From: Aquarana catesbeiana
Lineage: Eukaryota > Chordata > Amphibia > Anura > Ranidae
Assembly (NCBI RefSeq): GCF_042186555.1
Contig: NC_133326.1
Span: 97,522,144 to 97,586,143, forward strand
Direction: 5' to 3'
DNA: 64,000 nt
The notes under the pieces are model-generated. The model saw nothing but the letters and a program-made list of their open reading frames with translations, did not search any database and had not been told where the DNA came from. Of the stretch, positions 1 to 11,894 are shown piece by piece (position 1 is the stretch's first letter; the number at the start of each line of letters is the position of its first letter). The position numbers were made by a program, and so were the translations under genes.

Positions 1-449
1 AGAAACTGTTGCCAGAAAGTTCATTTTTGTGAGTAACTTTGGTAGGTAATATTATTAATCATAGTAGCGTATACTATGTGAGGTTGTTTCAGGTCAGTTT
101 ACAGCAGGGGTAGGCAACCCCCGACACATGAAGCCTCTTTTGCCGGCACTCGATTCCCTCCCCATCAGCGCAGGGAAGTGTCAGTGAGATACTAATGTAA
201 TCCAATTTCAGAATTCCCCACACCACACCTGCACTGAGGGGGAGGCACTGTGCCCCCACACATTGTAAAAGATGAGAAACATTGCTTGTTTAAGAAGATT
301 TTGAATGTCACAATTTCAATAACATTTGGGACTTTTTCTATTAATAGACTCTTTTTTCTCACTATCTTTGCATTACTGATGTCACTTGGATAGTGTTTTT
401 TTTCTATTTTGTTTTTCACTAGTGTTACTTGAATACACAGAATTGTTGC

Positions 450-485
450 ATATACACTCACTGGCCACTTTATTAGGTAGATTGG
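450..485. mobile_element. Fragment resembling a Tc1-like terminal repeat
   Basis: The sequence around 454-480, containing actcactggccactttatta, resembles a terminal inverted repeat I associate with Tc1/mariner-type elements. No partner end was found within the enclosing hAT element, so it is probably a captured or truncated end. Assignment is from memory of the family only. Confidence 0.35.
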
Positions 486-1079
486 GTGCAGTTCTGCTGG
501 GGGGGCGGTCCCTGTTTCCAGGAGGAGGAAGACTGTCATTGGCCACTGCTAAAGCCAATCACAGTCTTGCTAGCCCCGCCCACCATCTGGAGGAAGATGT
601 CTCGCTTGGTTGCCACCATCAATCTCAGAAAGAAGGGATTTCACTGTGATTGAGAAAACCACAATCAGGTGACAGTTTGTGGATTTACTGTTGAGCTTCT
701 GGGAACTTTGTTGAAATTATTCCTGAACCTTTGCGTCACTTACTATTGAACCCCTGCACTCTGTGTCCCTTTAAGCCACAGCCAGTATTCAGCGCAATGA
801 AAATCACACCCAACTTTTGCTGCGGTACACTTTTTCTCAGCTGCGGGGGTCCAACTTATGATCCTGCACACAGGCCCACTGCTTTCAGAAAATGCCCCTG
901 ACCTTGGCTCATCATTGAGCATCCATTCCAGATGCTTGTATGTGACATCACATACATTACATACAAGCACGTGGGCAGGATGCGAGAGTTGGATCAGCAG
1001 GATGAGTGTGCCAGGACAGGTAGATGTGCCTCATCTCTGCTTCCTTGCACCACTCTGCATATCACGCATATCATAGATG

Positions 1080-2065
1080 AGAAGAGGTTACAGCGGTGGA
1101 GCAGATTGCATGAGGGTACAGCAGTAGGGAAAATAAGCAGGAGGAGTTTCAGAGGTGGGACAGAAGAACAGGAGGGTACAGCTATGGGGCAGATGTGCAG
1201 GGAGGTACAGTGGTGGAAGAGATGAGAAGGGGCTTCATCAATGGGACAGAAGAGCATGGGGGTTACAGTGTTGGGGCAGATGAGAAGGGGGTTCAGTGGT
1301 GGGACAGAAAAGCAGGGGGTAGAGCAGTGGGGCAGATGTTAAAGGAGGTGTATTGGTGGGACAGATGAGCAGAGGGTTACAGTGGTGGGGCAGGAGAGCA
1401 GGGGGGTACAGAGGTGGGGCAGATGTACAGGGGGATACAGTGGTGCAGCAGAGGAGAAAGGAGGTACATTGGTGGGACAGATGAGCAGGGGGTTACAGCA
1501 GTGGGGCAGAAGAGCAGGGGGGACAGATATGCAGGAGGTACAGTGCTGGGGCAGATGAGCAGATAAGTTCAGTGTTAGTACAGATGAGAAGATGGTTCAG
1601 CAGTAAGACAGAAAAGCATGGGGGTAAGGTGGTGGAGCAGATGTGCAGGGAGTTACAGTGGTGGGGCAGATGACAAAGGGAGAACATTGGTGGGGCAGAT
1701 GAGCAGGGGGTTACAGTGGTAGAACAGTTAAGCAGGGGGGTACAGAGGTGGGGCAGATGTACAGGGTATTATAGTGTTGGGGCAGATGTGCAGTGGGTTA
1801 CAGTGGTGGGGCAGATGAGCAAGGGGGTACGAGGTGAGGCAGGTGTGCAGGGTAGTACAGTGATGGAGCAGATGAGCAGGGGGTTACAGTGGTGGGGCAG
1901 ATGTGCAGGGGGAAACAGTGGTGGGGCAATTGTGCAGGGGGAAACAGTGGTGGGGCAGATGTGCAGGGGGAAACAGTGGTGGGGCAGATGTGCAGGGGGA
2001 AACAGTGGTGGGGCAGATGTGCAGGGGTTACAGTGATGAGACAGATTTGCAGGGGGGACAGTGAT
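1080..2065. repeat. 29-bp G-rich minisatellite
   Basis: About 1 kb of imperfect tandem copies built on gtggggcagatgtgcagg followed by g(t/a)(t/a)acag. In the best conserved stretch the gtgcag motif recurs at 1961, 1990 and 2019, giving a period of exactly 29 bp. The left copies are more diverged (g-rich, with variants such as agaagagcagg). The array lies wholly inside the hAT element. The plus strand is strongly purine-rich. Short open frames here are by-products of the repeat. Confidence 0.9.
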
Positions 2066-2276
2066 CTGAGGTGTATGAATTAGGGCTGATCTGAGGCATG
2101 AGAGTGCAGGATGTTAATTTCTCAATACTCAAGTAGTTTACAGCATTTACTTTATAAAAAATCCTTTTCGTGATTGAGAGTGTGAAGTTTCCCTTTTATT
2201 GTTACAAAATCGGCGCGCTCAATTTCTTTGAAATTGGCACACTGTGCTCAAAAGGTTGCCTACCCCTGGTTTACAG

Positions 2277-3534
2277 TATGTGTCACAGCCACATTTATAA
2301 TTATCATAATGTTCTTTTTAAATTATGAACAGTTTCTTATTTGTACAATTACAATAGACTGCAGAAAGAAACAGCGGGATTCTCTGTTTTGGATTTTGTC
2401 GGTCACCCACACAAAAGTACAATGTATGTAAAGAACAGGGAAAAACATTACTCAGAGTGAAATATGCACAGTGCCGGACAGAAGTTTGTCTTAATGATTC
2501 TGATGGCTGATGCACATTGATTAGAAAGTAATCATCAGCAGGAAGCAACTTACATAAATTAACACTATAAGCCTAAAAACCGTCAACTGAAGGCTCAGCA
2601 AAAAATGTACTCAACTCACAGGGCACTGCCAGACATTTCTAAATTAAGTTTCAGTCATAAATGATGACACTCTTTCATATACTGGGGCCTCTAGTTATGT
2701 TATCTTCAAAAATGCTAAGTGATTATCATTGTAAAAATAAAACCCAAAATCTTTTAGGTGTCTCTATTTTGTCTGGTTTGTAAAGCTACAACTATACAGT
2801 CTAATAATCAGGGGCTTGCAATAGTAAAAAGAAAAGTCTGTACCTAATAGGAGCTACAGAGAGTCCTCTGAATATTCTACACATCTTTTGCACCTTGGCC
2901 TAGATTTATCTGTAAAGTCAAATAAACTAAAATTGTATAAGGAATAAAAAAATTAAGATAAACACAGTGCAGGGAAACAAACACAATAAAGTACCAAATG
3001 TATCTTTTGTTTGCAAACCCTCATGCATGTCTCACTGTACACTGGACAGTTTTCTATGGAAATAACAACTCCTTCATTTGAATTAACTAAAGCAGGCAAT
3101 ACACCAGTAGATTTTCAAATGAACGTTCATATAAAAATTCTCATTAGTACATTCAATGATATGCAAAATGTTGTTTGCTTTTAACATTCAATTTTGGAGT
3201 AAATGGACTTTTCTTTAAGAAAAAAGTTCCATCTTGTTCCTTTGCATTTTCTTATCATGGTCGAAAATAAACATCATAAAATATACGTTTTCTAACAAAA
3301 TGTTTCTAGTGTATAACCAGCTTAAGGTCCATTCCCCAGTTACTCTATGGTCTCTCCAAAGCCGCTCAGGCACTGTGCATGGAATTATGCAGTAATGTAT
3401 TGGCATTTTTAGATACGGTATACTGTAGTGCTAAAGGTGTCAATATACTGAATGACTAGTGAACATGGCAGTTTTTGGTGAATTTTTTGCATCTAACATC
3501 AATCAACATTCTTGATGGATATGAAATGCAATAT
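2277..3534. other. AT-rich intervening sequence, no feature recognised
   Basis: This stretch is AT-rich and not obviously repetitive. No gene, TIR pair or tandem repeat was recognised. Frames are short and interrupted on both strands. Confidence 0.5.
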
Positions 3535-4153
3535 TTAAAGTAGAATTCAAGGCTAAAACTATCTAACCCTAAAACTGCTAAAACACTTAAGCCTAGCAGG
3601 CCTGTGTATAGAGCAGCCAGTCCGACAGAAGCCGGCCGTTCTGTCGAAGGCTCGTGGCCGAAAAAGGTCTGCCAATGGCTGAGAGCGCTGACCAGAGTGT
3701 TCTGGTGGCGGCGGGTCCCCCTGTCAGAACACAATAGCTCTGCAGGAGGGATCACTGTACTAAAATTGGATTGTTAGTGGCTCCGACCTGAGCTGTCACT
3801 TTTTTTTGTTAAAAAAAAATAGTAGTGTGTTAGAGGCTTTAGAGTAACTACCCCGCAAAGAAAAATTCACATACTTACCTTATCTCAGGGCACTCCAGTC
3901 TGGTTACATGATCAGCTCTTCTCTCTCATCTAGCAGTGGCTTCAGGGGAGAGAAAGGCGCGCCGACAAAAGATGGCCCATAGTAAGCCTATGGGTGATGT
4001 CACAACTCAGGGGAGATCACGTGACCAGACCAGAGCACCCTGAGAATAGCTAAGTATATACAGCGTTCTTCTATATGGTAGTTAGTATAGGTGTTATAAA
4101 GGATTGGAAGCAGTTTAAGATTAGATACTTTTAGCCTGGAATTCTACTTTAAA
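3535..4153. mobile_element. TTAA-flanked MITE (piggyBac-like ends, inferred)
   Basis: The left end, ttaaagtagaattcaaggct (3535-3554), is the inverted counterpart of the right end agcctggaattctactttaa (about 4133-4152). Both ends carry TTAA at the outer edge, the target duplicated by piggyBac-type transposases. The interior has a GC-rich segment (3600-3760) and a second segment with an internal hairpin around gggagag/ctctccc (3880-4050). No coding capacity was found. The same end motif recurs at 28467. Confidence 0.65.
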
Positions 4154-4179
4154 TCAGATCTTATTACTAACTGTATACT

Positions 4180-4250
4180 TAAACTGACCTCAATCTAAAT
4201 CAAAACTGACTTCAACCTTAATCAAAACTGACCTCAAACAGATCTCAAAT
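4180..4250. repeat. Short tandem repeat, unit about 22 bp
   Basis: Three imperfect copies of aaaactgacctcaa...atc follow directly after the MITE ending at 4153. This is low-complexity sequence with no coding signal. Confidence 0.6.
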
Positions 4251-5400
4251 GCCCTAAGTGCAGCAATCCTAATTATTTTAAAATCAATCTAGTCTACGGT
4301 GATAATTGGCACCTGTATGGGGTACCATTGACTCTCTCTGCCAGTCAGTATCTGCTCAAGTATGAAACAAGGCTTGAGAGAAAATCTGGAGATAAGATTA
4401 CTGCATATGCACCACCTTTTTGTGATCACTGTAATTACTTTAATAGCCCCAATGAAGTCTAGATGTCTATCCCAGGTGCTACGTGTCCGGTTGTTTCAGG
4501 TTTGATTTTTTAAGATTGTAATAAACATTGACCTAGGTGTTTTCCAGAAAAAAAAGTCCCTTTATTCCATTTCCCCTATCAAATGACTATAAAGCAATTT
4601 TTTTATGAATTTTAACAATAACTAAAGTCTAATTCCACATAAAATCCCTTCAGTGAGATGTTTTGCATATATTTGACCGAATAGTAATTACAGTATAATT
4701 TGGTTCTCCCAGGATTCCATTGTCCTAGTAATCGATATGACTCGCAGCATCAAGTAAGTTTAGTCAGGGGGCATCACAGTCTCACAGAATGACCCGCTCT
4801 GTGAACAGCTGATGAACTGCTTTAGACAGATCTGCCAGCCCTCAGTGTGTAGTATTGATTTCGAGTCCACCTCATAGACAGCTCTAATTAGTAGTTTTTA
4901 TTGAAATGCCATTTGTTGCATGCAGGAATCATGTACTTGTAGAACAGATAGATATGTTTAAAGGGGAAGTGCCATTTTACACATGTTCTATACTTATGTT
5001 TTTTATAAATGTGTGACATCACATAAGGTAGGCATATGTTTCCAATTCAGTTGTGATTATTGTTATTATTATCCAAATAGACGCTCCAAGACTCCATTTG
5101 GACTTTAAAGGTAAACTTTATTATATTACAACATTTTATATATATATATTTATGGTCGTGGCCCTATGACCGAGAGAGGTGTGGATCACATAAACACGCG
5201 ACAAGACTTGCAACATAAATAGACCTGAAGTGTGCCTTGGTGGTCTGGTCAGTATGCCAAGAAAAGGAGGCATACCCAAGGAAAGTAATGGGTAGTTTAT
5301 GAAAAAGGATGTGCTGAGAAGTGCCCTGAAATGGGAAGGGAGGGTATCGCGCACTGGAACCGACAAAGAACATGGGCGAGTGGGTTGCTTAAATATGGGT
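4251..5400. other. Intervening sequence, no gene recognised
   Basis: Moderately AT-rich and complex in composition. A short (TA)n run occurs at about 5138-5150. The 5160-5400 segment leads into the minisatellite and may belong to the same unidentified repeat. The minus-strand frame at 5136-5486 has no recognisable domain. Confidence 0.4.
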
Positions 5401-5800
5401 CTCGATGAGTATGAGGTTGTTTTGAGATGATATTGCATGGTTGCAAGGGTCTCAGTGAGTGTCAGGCTGCTGAGATGATATTGCATGATTGCAAGGGTCT
5501 CGATAAGTATGATTTTTTATTTAAATATACATATATTTTTTAAATTTTTTTTTCTATGATGATATTGCGTGGTTGCAAAGGTCTCGACGAGTGAGGGGTT
5601 GCTGAGACGATATTGCATTTTGCAAGGGTCTCAAATCAGTGTCAGGCTGCTGAGACGATTTTGTATGGCTGCAAGGGTCTAAACGGGTGTCAGGTTGCTG
5701 AGACGAGATTACGTGGTCGCAAAGGTCTAGACGAGTGTGAGGTTGCTGAGGAGAGGATCCGAGCCTGTGACGTCACGCAGCCACGGTGGAGAGCGTGCGG
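5400..5800. repeat. 48-50-bp minisatellite, block 1
   Basis: Imperfect tandem copies built on gagtgtcaggctgctgagac, gatattgcatggttgcaagg and gtctcgac. Successive gagt starts at 5407 and 5457 give a 50-bp step and the next step is 48 bp. An AT-rich stretch at 5512-5560 interrupts the array. Weak reading frames with C/G-rich decapeptide-like repeats come from the repeat and are not genes. Confidence 0.85.
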
Positions 5801-5819
5801 ATGCTTTCAATACATGTAA

Positions 5820-6355
5820 CAAGCAAATTTTGTTTTTATATCTAGTAAGTGTCCTCTTTTAGTGGTGTTTTAAATAAAAGTTTTATAGCAGAGAACACTA
5901 TGTCGGCTGTGTTTTTGATTACATGATACAGTAGTCCCTTGAAGTGGAGGAACAGCTGAATAATCTCGGAGATCAACCCCCTATCTGTAAGGGACACATT
6001 GGGTGGAGTGGAGATTGTGAAAGGGAGAAATTGAACAGCTGAGTCCCGAGAGAAAGAAAAGACGTTTGGGGAGTGAAAATAAAGAGTTCATTTGAGTCTT
6101 CCTGACTCATCCTTGAGGTGAGCAGATTAAATAGCTGGTGGTGGTGTGCACAAGCAATAAGAATTATTAAGAAGCACGGTGATATGATGATAACACTGGA
6201 GCACTACTATCAAGATTGATATTGATTTATGGGACATTTATTATGAACTTTTTTATGAATTTGAATTTTATTGCATGTATACATAGCACTAAATATAGCA
6301 TTGAATTATCGCTGTAGTAGTGCTGCACTGTGTGTATGTGTGTGTCTTTTGGTAC

Positions 6356-6416
<61 letters not shown>

Positions 6417-6515
6417 GATTTTTTAAAGCGTAGTGATTTCACTTAAAGTGTACAGCGGCTGCAACTTTGCACTTGATTAATTTAGGGTGACACTGATTGT
6501 TTCACACATTTGTAT
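5820..6515. other. Spacer between minisatellite blocks
   Basis: No gene was recognised. The spacer contains an (AT)n microsatellite (6359-6412) and otherwise unstructured AT-rich sequence. Confidence 0.5.
6359..6412. repeat. (AT)n microsatellite
   Basis: An uninterrupted run of AT dinucleotides of about 50 bp, bounded by catat on both sides. Confidence 0.95.
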
Positions 6516-7165
6516 ATCTTGATGAGTGGAAGGTTGCTCGAGACAGTATTGCGTGGTTGCAAAGGTCTTGATGAGTGTGAGGCTGCTGAGATGGTTTGGG
6601 GTTTGCAAGGGTCTCAACAAGGGTGTCAGGCTGCTGAGAAGATTTTCCGTGGTTGCAAGGGTCTCAACAGGTGTCAGGTTGCTGGGCCGAGATTGGTGAC
6701 AAAGGGGTTTTTATTTATTTAAATTTTATTTTGACAAGTGAGAGGTTGCTGAGACGATGTTGCGTTTCGCAAGGGTCTTAACAGGGGTGTCAGGCTGCTG
6801 AGATGATTTGCATGGTTGCAAGGGTCTCAACAGGTGTCAGGTTGTTGGGCCGAGATTGCATGGTGCCAAAGGGTTTTTTTTTGATGAGTGAGAGGTTTTC
6901 TGATTCGATATTGCATGGTTGCAGGGGTCTCAGGCTGCTGAGACAATTTGCATGGTTGCAAGGGTCTCAACAGGTGTCAGGTTTGCTGGGCTGAGATTGC
7001 CTGGTGGCAAAGGGGTTTGTTTTTTTTTGTTTTTTTGGGGGTTTTTTTTTGATGAGTGAGGGATAGCTGAGATGATATTGCATTTTGCAAGGGTCTCAAC
7101 AAGAGTGACAGGCTGCTGAGACGGTTTTGCACGGCTGCAAGGGTCTCAACGAATGAGAATTGGTT
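6515..7165. repeat. 48-50-bp minisatellite, block 2
   Basis: The same unit family as the block at 5400-5800 (ggctgctgagac, gcatggttgcaagg, gtctcaac). Copies are separated by T-rich insertions at 6700-6730, 6870-6885 and 7017-7050, so the period is irregular. Units are more diverged than in block 1. Confidence 0.85.
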
Positions 7166-7254
7166 ACTGAAAAAAGGATAGAAACACCTAGTTTGTTTGG
7201 TGGCTTACCGTATCCTTAAGCGAGCAGTATAAAGGATAAGGACAACGTCCGTTT

Positions 7255-7770
7255 GATTCGTAGGTTCCGTAGGGGGAATTAACTAATCATATGGGAGACA
7301 ATGAATTATAACGAATTGATAGGAAATAAAGAATATGGTAACGACTCTTACTTGCAACAGTGGGCCATGCAAGTGAGTTTGCGGTAGACTGTGGCTGGAG
7401 TGCAACATATCGGGGAGGTGTGGCGTGATGCCGTGTACGAGGCAAAACAACAAGGTTTGGTGTAGAAAATAGAATGCGAGAAGTGCATACAAATGATTTG
7501 TAAGTTCCTCTGCGGGGGCGGCACCGCTAGTGGTCACAAATTTTGACATGACAAAACATGGTAATGAATCCTGCCTGCGACAGTAACCATGTGACTGGGT
7601 TTGCATTGGACTGGAGCGGGTGTGCAACACATCTGAAGTGTGTGGCGTGGTGCCGTGCATGAATAACTTTGGTTTGGTAAATAAATGAGAGAACAACCAT
7701 GTACAAACGATTCATAAGTTCTGCTGCGGGAACTAAAACACATGGCAAGGGGGATACAATGAATGGCAAT
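7255..7770. repeat. Tandem repeat with a 215-240-bp unit
   Basis: Three copies start with gatt(c/t)(g/a)taggttcc-like sequence at 7255, 7495 and 7709, steps of 240 and 214 bp. Each complete unit carries the motif tgg(t/c)gtg(a/g)tgccgtg (7421 and 7643 regions) and a cag(t)g(g)/gacagtaac segment. The third unit is partial. The source family is not recognised and no frame is conserved between units. Confidence 0.75.
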
Positions 7771-7881
7771 GGTAGAAAGTATGCAACGTATCTGATACAA
7801 ATCGGTTGTTAAGAGAAATGACTCTAGTCAATGTTTTATTACTGCCTGTGTCACTGTTGCAGATTTTTAAAACTATTGTCA

Positions 7882-8523
7882 TTAACCACTTCACGCAAAA
7901 CGTTGTACCCGTACATCAGTACTTTGCTTACCGAACCTGCTGATAGCGGCAGAGACGATTGTGTCCTTTCCTGTGGATGCCTGTCTGTTGAGTGAGGAGA
8001 AGATGGCCCCCGCTCAGCTCCATAGCATGGGAGGGTAGACGCAACGTCAAACGTCATTTCCGCCCATAGCTCTTAAAGGAGAAATTTTATTTTTTTATTT
8101 TTTCAAGTGACATTTTACTTCTCTGTAACTCAAAAATGGTAACCTGTAGAAATTTTTAAATATCGCCTATGGAGATTTTTAAGTGTAAAAGGTTGTCGCC
8201 ATTCCACGAGCGGGTGCAATTCTGAAGCGTGACTTGTTGCGTAACATTATCTTTCACAATATAAAAAAAATTGGGCTAACTTTACTGTTGTCTTATTTTT
8301 AAATTCAAAAAAGTGTATTTTTTCCCAAAAAAGTGCGCTTGTAAGACCCCTGCGCAAATACAATGTGACAGAAAGTATTGCAACGACTGCCATTTTATTC
8401 TCTAGAGTGTTAGAAACAATATATATATAATGTTTAGGGGTTCTAAGTAATTTTCTAGCAAAAAAAAAAAATTTAACTTGTAAACAACAAGTGTCAAAAA
8501 GAGGCTTGGACCTTAAGTGGTAA
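7882..8523. mobile_element. Short piggyBac-family element (TTAACCACTT ends)
   Basis: The left end is TTAACCACTTCACGC (7882). The right end is CTTAAGTGG followed by taaa (8512-8523), the expected TTAA with one change. The right 400 bp align by eye with 15835-16211 of the large element: the motif aaaaaagtgtgttttttcc, the atgtttgggggttc segment and agtgtca(a/g)aa before the end. It has no coding capacity and appears to be a deletion derivative of the family at 12683. The start also shares the GTACCCGTAC motif with 51484-52482. Confidence 0.7.
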
Positions 8524-8524
8524 A

Positions 8525-9593
8525 GGTTGTAGGTGAAGGAAAATCTCTCAGAGGGTGCCCCATTAAGCACTATAAACCTGGCAGAGCTTCTAATCATTCC
8601 CTACTCTATATACTCTTCCCTGGTGCCATCTGGAGTTTCAATAAGAGAGAGTCTGAAGTGAAACGGCTTCTGCTATGCTCCTTCTTTAGAAAACTCATAT
8701 TGGCATGGGTTCGATGTCATGGGTACATCTAATATATTACATTTTTATTTGTAAATGAAGATTTTAAACACATAGTAAAAAAAAAAGTATGAAACATTAA
8801 TTCATAAACAGAAAAATAACTCAAAATAAAATTGACTTCAACCCATTATAATTTTCTTTTAAAATGTGAATGTAGTTAAAAGTATGCAACAAAAAATGGT
8901 TTCAAAGGAAATGCATTCAATTTTTCTAGTAAAGAATTATCATTTCACCTCTAGGGGTCCTACTTTAATCTATCTTACCAGTGCCTTAAAAAGTGATAAT
9001 ACCACATGAAACAATATAAGCATTCACAATCTCAAATCTGCATTATTGGCCTGAACATGTATTCATCACTTGCCTGTTTAATGATTCACCTGTGAAGCTG
9101 CCCACCATCTCGGAAAAAAATATGCATGAAATTAAAGACGATTATCCTATTAAGCCAAGGTCAAAAGTATGCTTTCATCTCCAACCAATCATCCTGCTGC
9201 CCCAGACACTTCAATCAGAATTAGTTCTGCCTGTTTACAGACTCATTTTCAATACATTTTCAGTAGCAGATGTAACAAACAACATTAAACATTATCTGAC
9301 TGAAAATAACAGTATTAACAAGGCTCTTAAAACAGTTTCTAGAATTATCAGGACATTTCAACACCATCTGTATGGTTTATGCATCATGAAGCATAATTGG
9401 TAGACGTTTGAAATAATATTTCTGGGAGTACTATTACTGAAACAGATCATAATTTGGGATGAGCAAGATAAATGTGATAGCTAAGCGTGTTCCTTTCTTC
9501 TTTTACCAAATTACCAGGATAATTTGTGTTTTGACTGCTAGACAGATTTTAGCATTTTTGATAAAGACTTGATAGAATAGGATCATTTTATTG
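8525..9593. other. AT-rich sequence without recognised repeats
   Basis: No TIRs or tandem repeats were recognised. The 9000-9470 part is AT-rich but complex, with homeodomain-type ATTA/TAAT cores and Oct-like atgcat motifs. It is a reasonable candidate for conserved non-coding sequence, but this is a guess from composition. The plus-strand frame at 9092-9403 has no recognisable domain. Confidence 0.35.
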
Positions 9594-9960
9594 TTTTTTT
9601 TTTTTTTTTCATTGTATCCAGGCTTTATTGGTTTATTTTCATACAAAAAGTATTTTCATAAATATGGACATTTTACTGGTTGGACATATATGCTTAAGCT
9701 ATAGAAGGAGAGGCGATGCTCTCTTGTATCAGGGGTAAAACAACAGCTTGGAAAAACTAATTTGACCAATCAGTCCTTCACATGTGAAGAATTGGACAGG
9801 GAATATCTTCAGAGGTCAGGAAGTGCATACAGACATGAGATAGGTGTCAAGTCAGAAAAGAACTGGCCAGATCAGGCGAAGATCTTTTGGAGGCACCTTA
9901 ACTTCAATGATACCTTTCAGTACCACTAGCAGTAACCCCCGAGCCACACTCAGGATTGCA
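9594..9960 (-). pseudogene. Candidate processed retrocopy or 3' UTR, minus strand
   Basis: Read on the minus strand, two closely spaced AATAAA signals (plus-strand tttatt at 9632-9637 and 9624-9629) are followed 14 bp later by a 16-base A tract (plus-strand T run 9594-9609). A genomic A tract directly behind a polyadenylation signal is what a reverse-transcribed polyadenylated mRNA leaves. The upstream sequence contains a short minus-strand frame with PPKDLRLIWPVLF before a stop near 9855. I could not identify the parent gene. No target-site duplication was found. A genuine terminal exon with a chance A tract is the alternative. Confidence 0.35.
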
Positions 9961-11890
9961 TCTCAGGATCCTGCTGCAGTGTACTTACCTTGTCCCAAGG
10001 ATCCTGCGATGTCCCCTCACTGTATCTGTGGGCTCCGTCCTCTGCCCGATGCCTCTGTGTGCCAGGCTCTGTTCCCTGCGAGCCTGGCGACGCTTGGGGC
10101 AGAGCCCAGCGGCAAATTAAACTAGTACAAAATTCATAAAACACGCAGTACACTGTAATCTTACAGATTACATTACTTTATGAAATCATTTCACCTCCCT
10201 CTTGTCCCTAATGCTTTGTCCAATGCCCTGCTTGTAGTTTTATATTATATTTACTGTTCTTTCTGCCTGGAAACTTGAGACTGTCCATAGCAACCAAAAA
10301 CTGTCCCTTTATATCAAAAGCGGTTTGAGAACAGCTAGAAAACAGTGATAGTAAATTAGAACACTTGCAGAATTGAACGATAGTGAATCGTGAGGAAATT
10401 AATTTTATTATTATATTATTATTTTTTTATAATGATTTATAGTTATTTATTATATTATATTTTATGATTTATTGTTTCAAACTTTATACTACTTGGGATG
10501 TCTACCAGACTCTTGTTTGGACAGATTTAAGTGAGTTATTCCTAAGAATTACAGGCCTAAAATATAAAACGCCAAATTTCTATGCAAAACAATGTACCGC
10601 TTTCAGCATCAAAAATCTGACATAATCATACCGCCAGGGGGGCTACAGTGTTTGTTACTCTAAATATTTTTTTCTATGTGTGTGTTCACATTGCTGTATT
10701 TTATAAATCAAAGTCTCTATAATTTTCATATACTTCTACCATCTGAAGTACCTGGTTGATTCTGCCAGTCACATTTCTTTCTCGTTCTAAACTGACCACA
10801 AAAAGCACCGGAGCTGATCTGTGTTAACATGGGCCGGTCTGCATCCATTGGCTGATTGTTCAGCAGTACAGTACACTGGGCAGACACACAGCATGCCTGT
10901 TTTGAATAGTTTTTTCAGCCATGCCCCCTGACCAATCACAGCCTGGCTCTGGCACAAACCCTCTCCCAATCACGACACAAACCCTCTTCCAATCACAGCA
11001 TGCCTCTTGAACATGCCCCCTGCTCAAGCGCAGCCTGCTTCTTGCATCAGGCTGAGCAGACTATAGAAATACAGGCACACTGTGTGTTTGCCCAGTGTCC
11101 TGTAACCCCGCCCCCTACTATCAGGAAGAAGAGATGCATGCTTATATGGCAGAACTTTTTAACCTTGTAAAAATGGTAAGAAAGATCATTTATGAAACTA
11201 AGCAAAAGCAGTTGTTGTGCCTGTATAATTATAACCGTATTAGAAAGTGTATATAACATTTTATATTCACTACTATTTTAAGTGGCATGTGGTACCACAG
11301 GTACACATAAATATTAGATTATTGATAGATGATGTAGGCTTCTTCGGAAAAAGACATTCAAAGCTAATATTTTACAGGAAAAAGTTATCTGGTCTGATTG
11401 GATTTAACTGACATTTGTTCTTAGTACTTGGTGTATCTGGCATATGTTATTGCACCCAATTGATAAAAAGAATATTCAGCTTTAGGATTGTTGAAGCACA
11501 CCCAACCTCTCAAGTGCAGGCATAATCCTACCACTGAAATGTTTTTGAACCAAGAATCTGTCAACTACCATGCTCATTTGAATCAGCAGAATGTTCAAGT
11601 TTTTGCTTATTGAGGAGGGAGGGAGCATTCAGGAGTTTCCACCAGTCCAGGCATACTTTGGGAAGGGAACTATAGTAATTGGAAAAGAAAATCCAACCTG
11701 ATTATAAAGTTTTTTTCATTGAAGGTTCAGCCATGGGATTATCTAAGAGGGTCAAGGAGTGCATGGAGAAATATGAACATGGACATCCAACTGTAACTGG
11801 TTCCATTTGTACAGAGCGGCATCTGCATTTCATCTTCTTGTGCCACGAAGGTGTCTGACAAACTACATCTCTCATAACTATTTTGCAACT
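9961..11890. other. Intervening sequence with minor repeats
   Basis: No gene was recognised. 10380-10480 is extremely AT-rich. 10900-11040 contains a loose tandem of (c/t)ccaatcacagc(a/c)tg(c/g)ct motifs. The 11330-11880 part is complex and may be a decayed repeat, but no ends were found. Frames are short. Confidence 0.4.
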
Positions 11891-11894
11891 GTTA

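Larger units (their letters stand above)
105..2268. mobile_element. hAT-type DNA transposon, non-autonomous, with internal minisatellite
   Basis: The ends are inverted: CAGGGGTAGGCAACC at 105 and its reverse complement GGTTGCCTACCCCTG ending at 2268. The element is flanked by a perfect 8-bp direct repeat, gtttacag (97-104 and 2269-2276). An 8-bp duplication next to CAGGGG...CCCCTG ends is the hAT signature. No transposase frame is present, so it would depend on enzyme supplied elsewhere. Roughly the right half is an expanded 29-bp tandem array (own entry). The left part holds a fragment resembling another element's end (about 450-485) and GC-rich sequence at 490-600. Confidence 0.85.

Noticed and set aside
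1716..2083. Gly/Gln/Trp-rich repeat protein-like frames
   Set aside because: By-product of the 29-bp minisatellite. The 29-bp period shifts frame at every unit, so no protein repeat is maintained.
5400..7165. CRISPR-like array of regularly spaced repeats
   Set aside because: Units are contiguous and imperfect with no unique spacers, and the genome is eukaryotic. It is a minisatellite.
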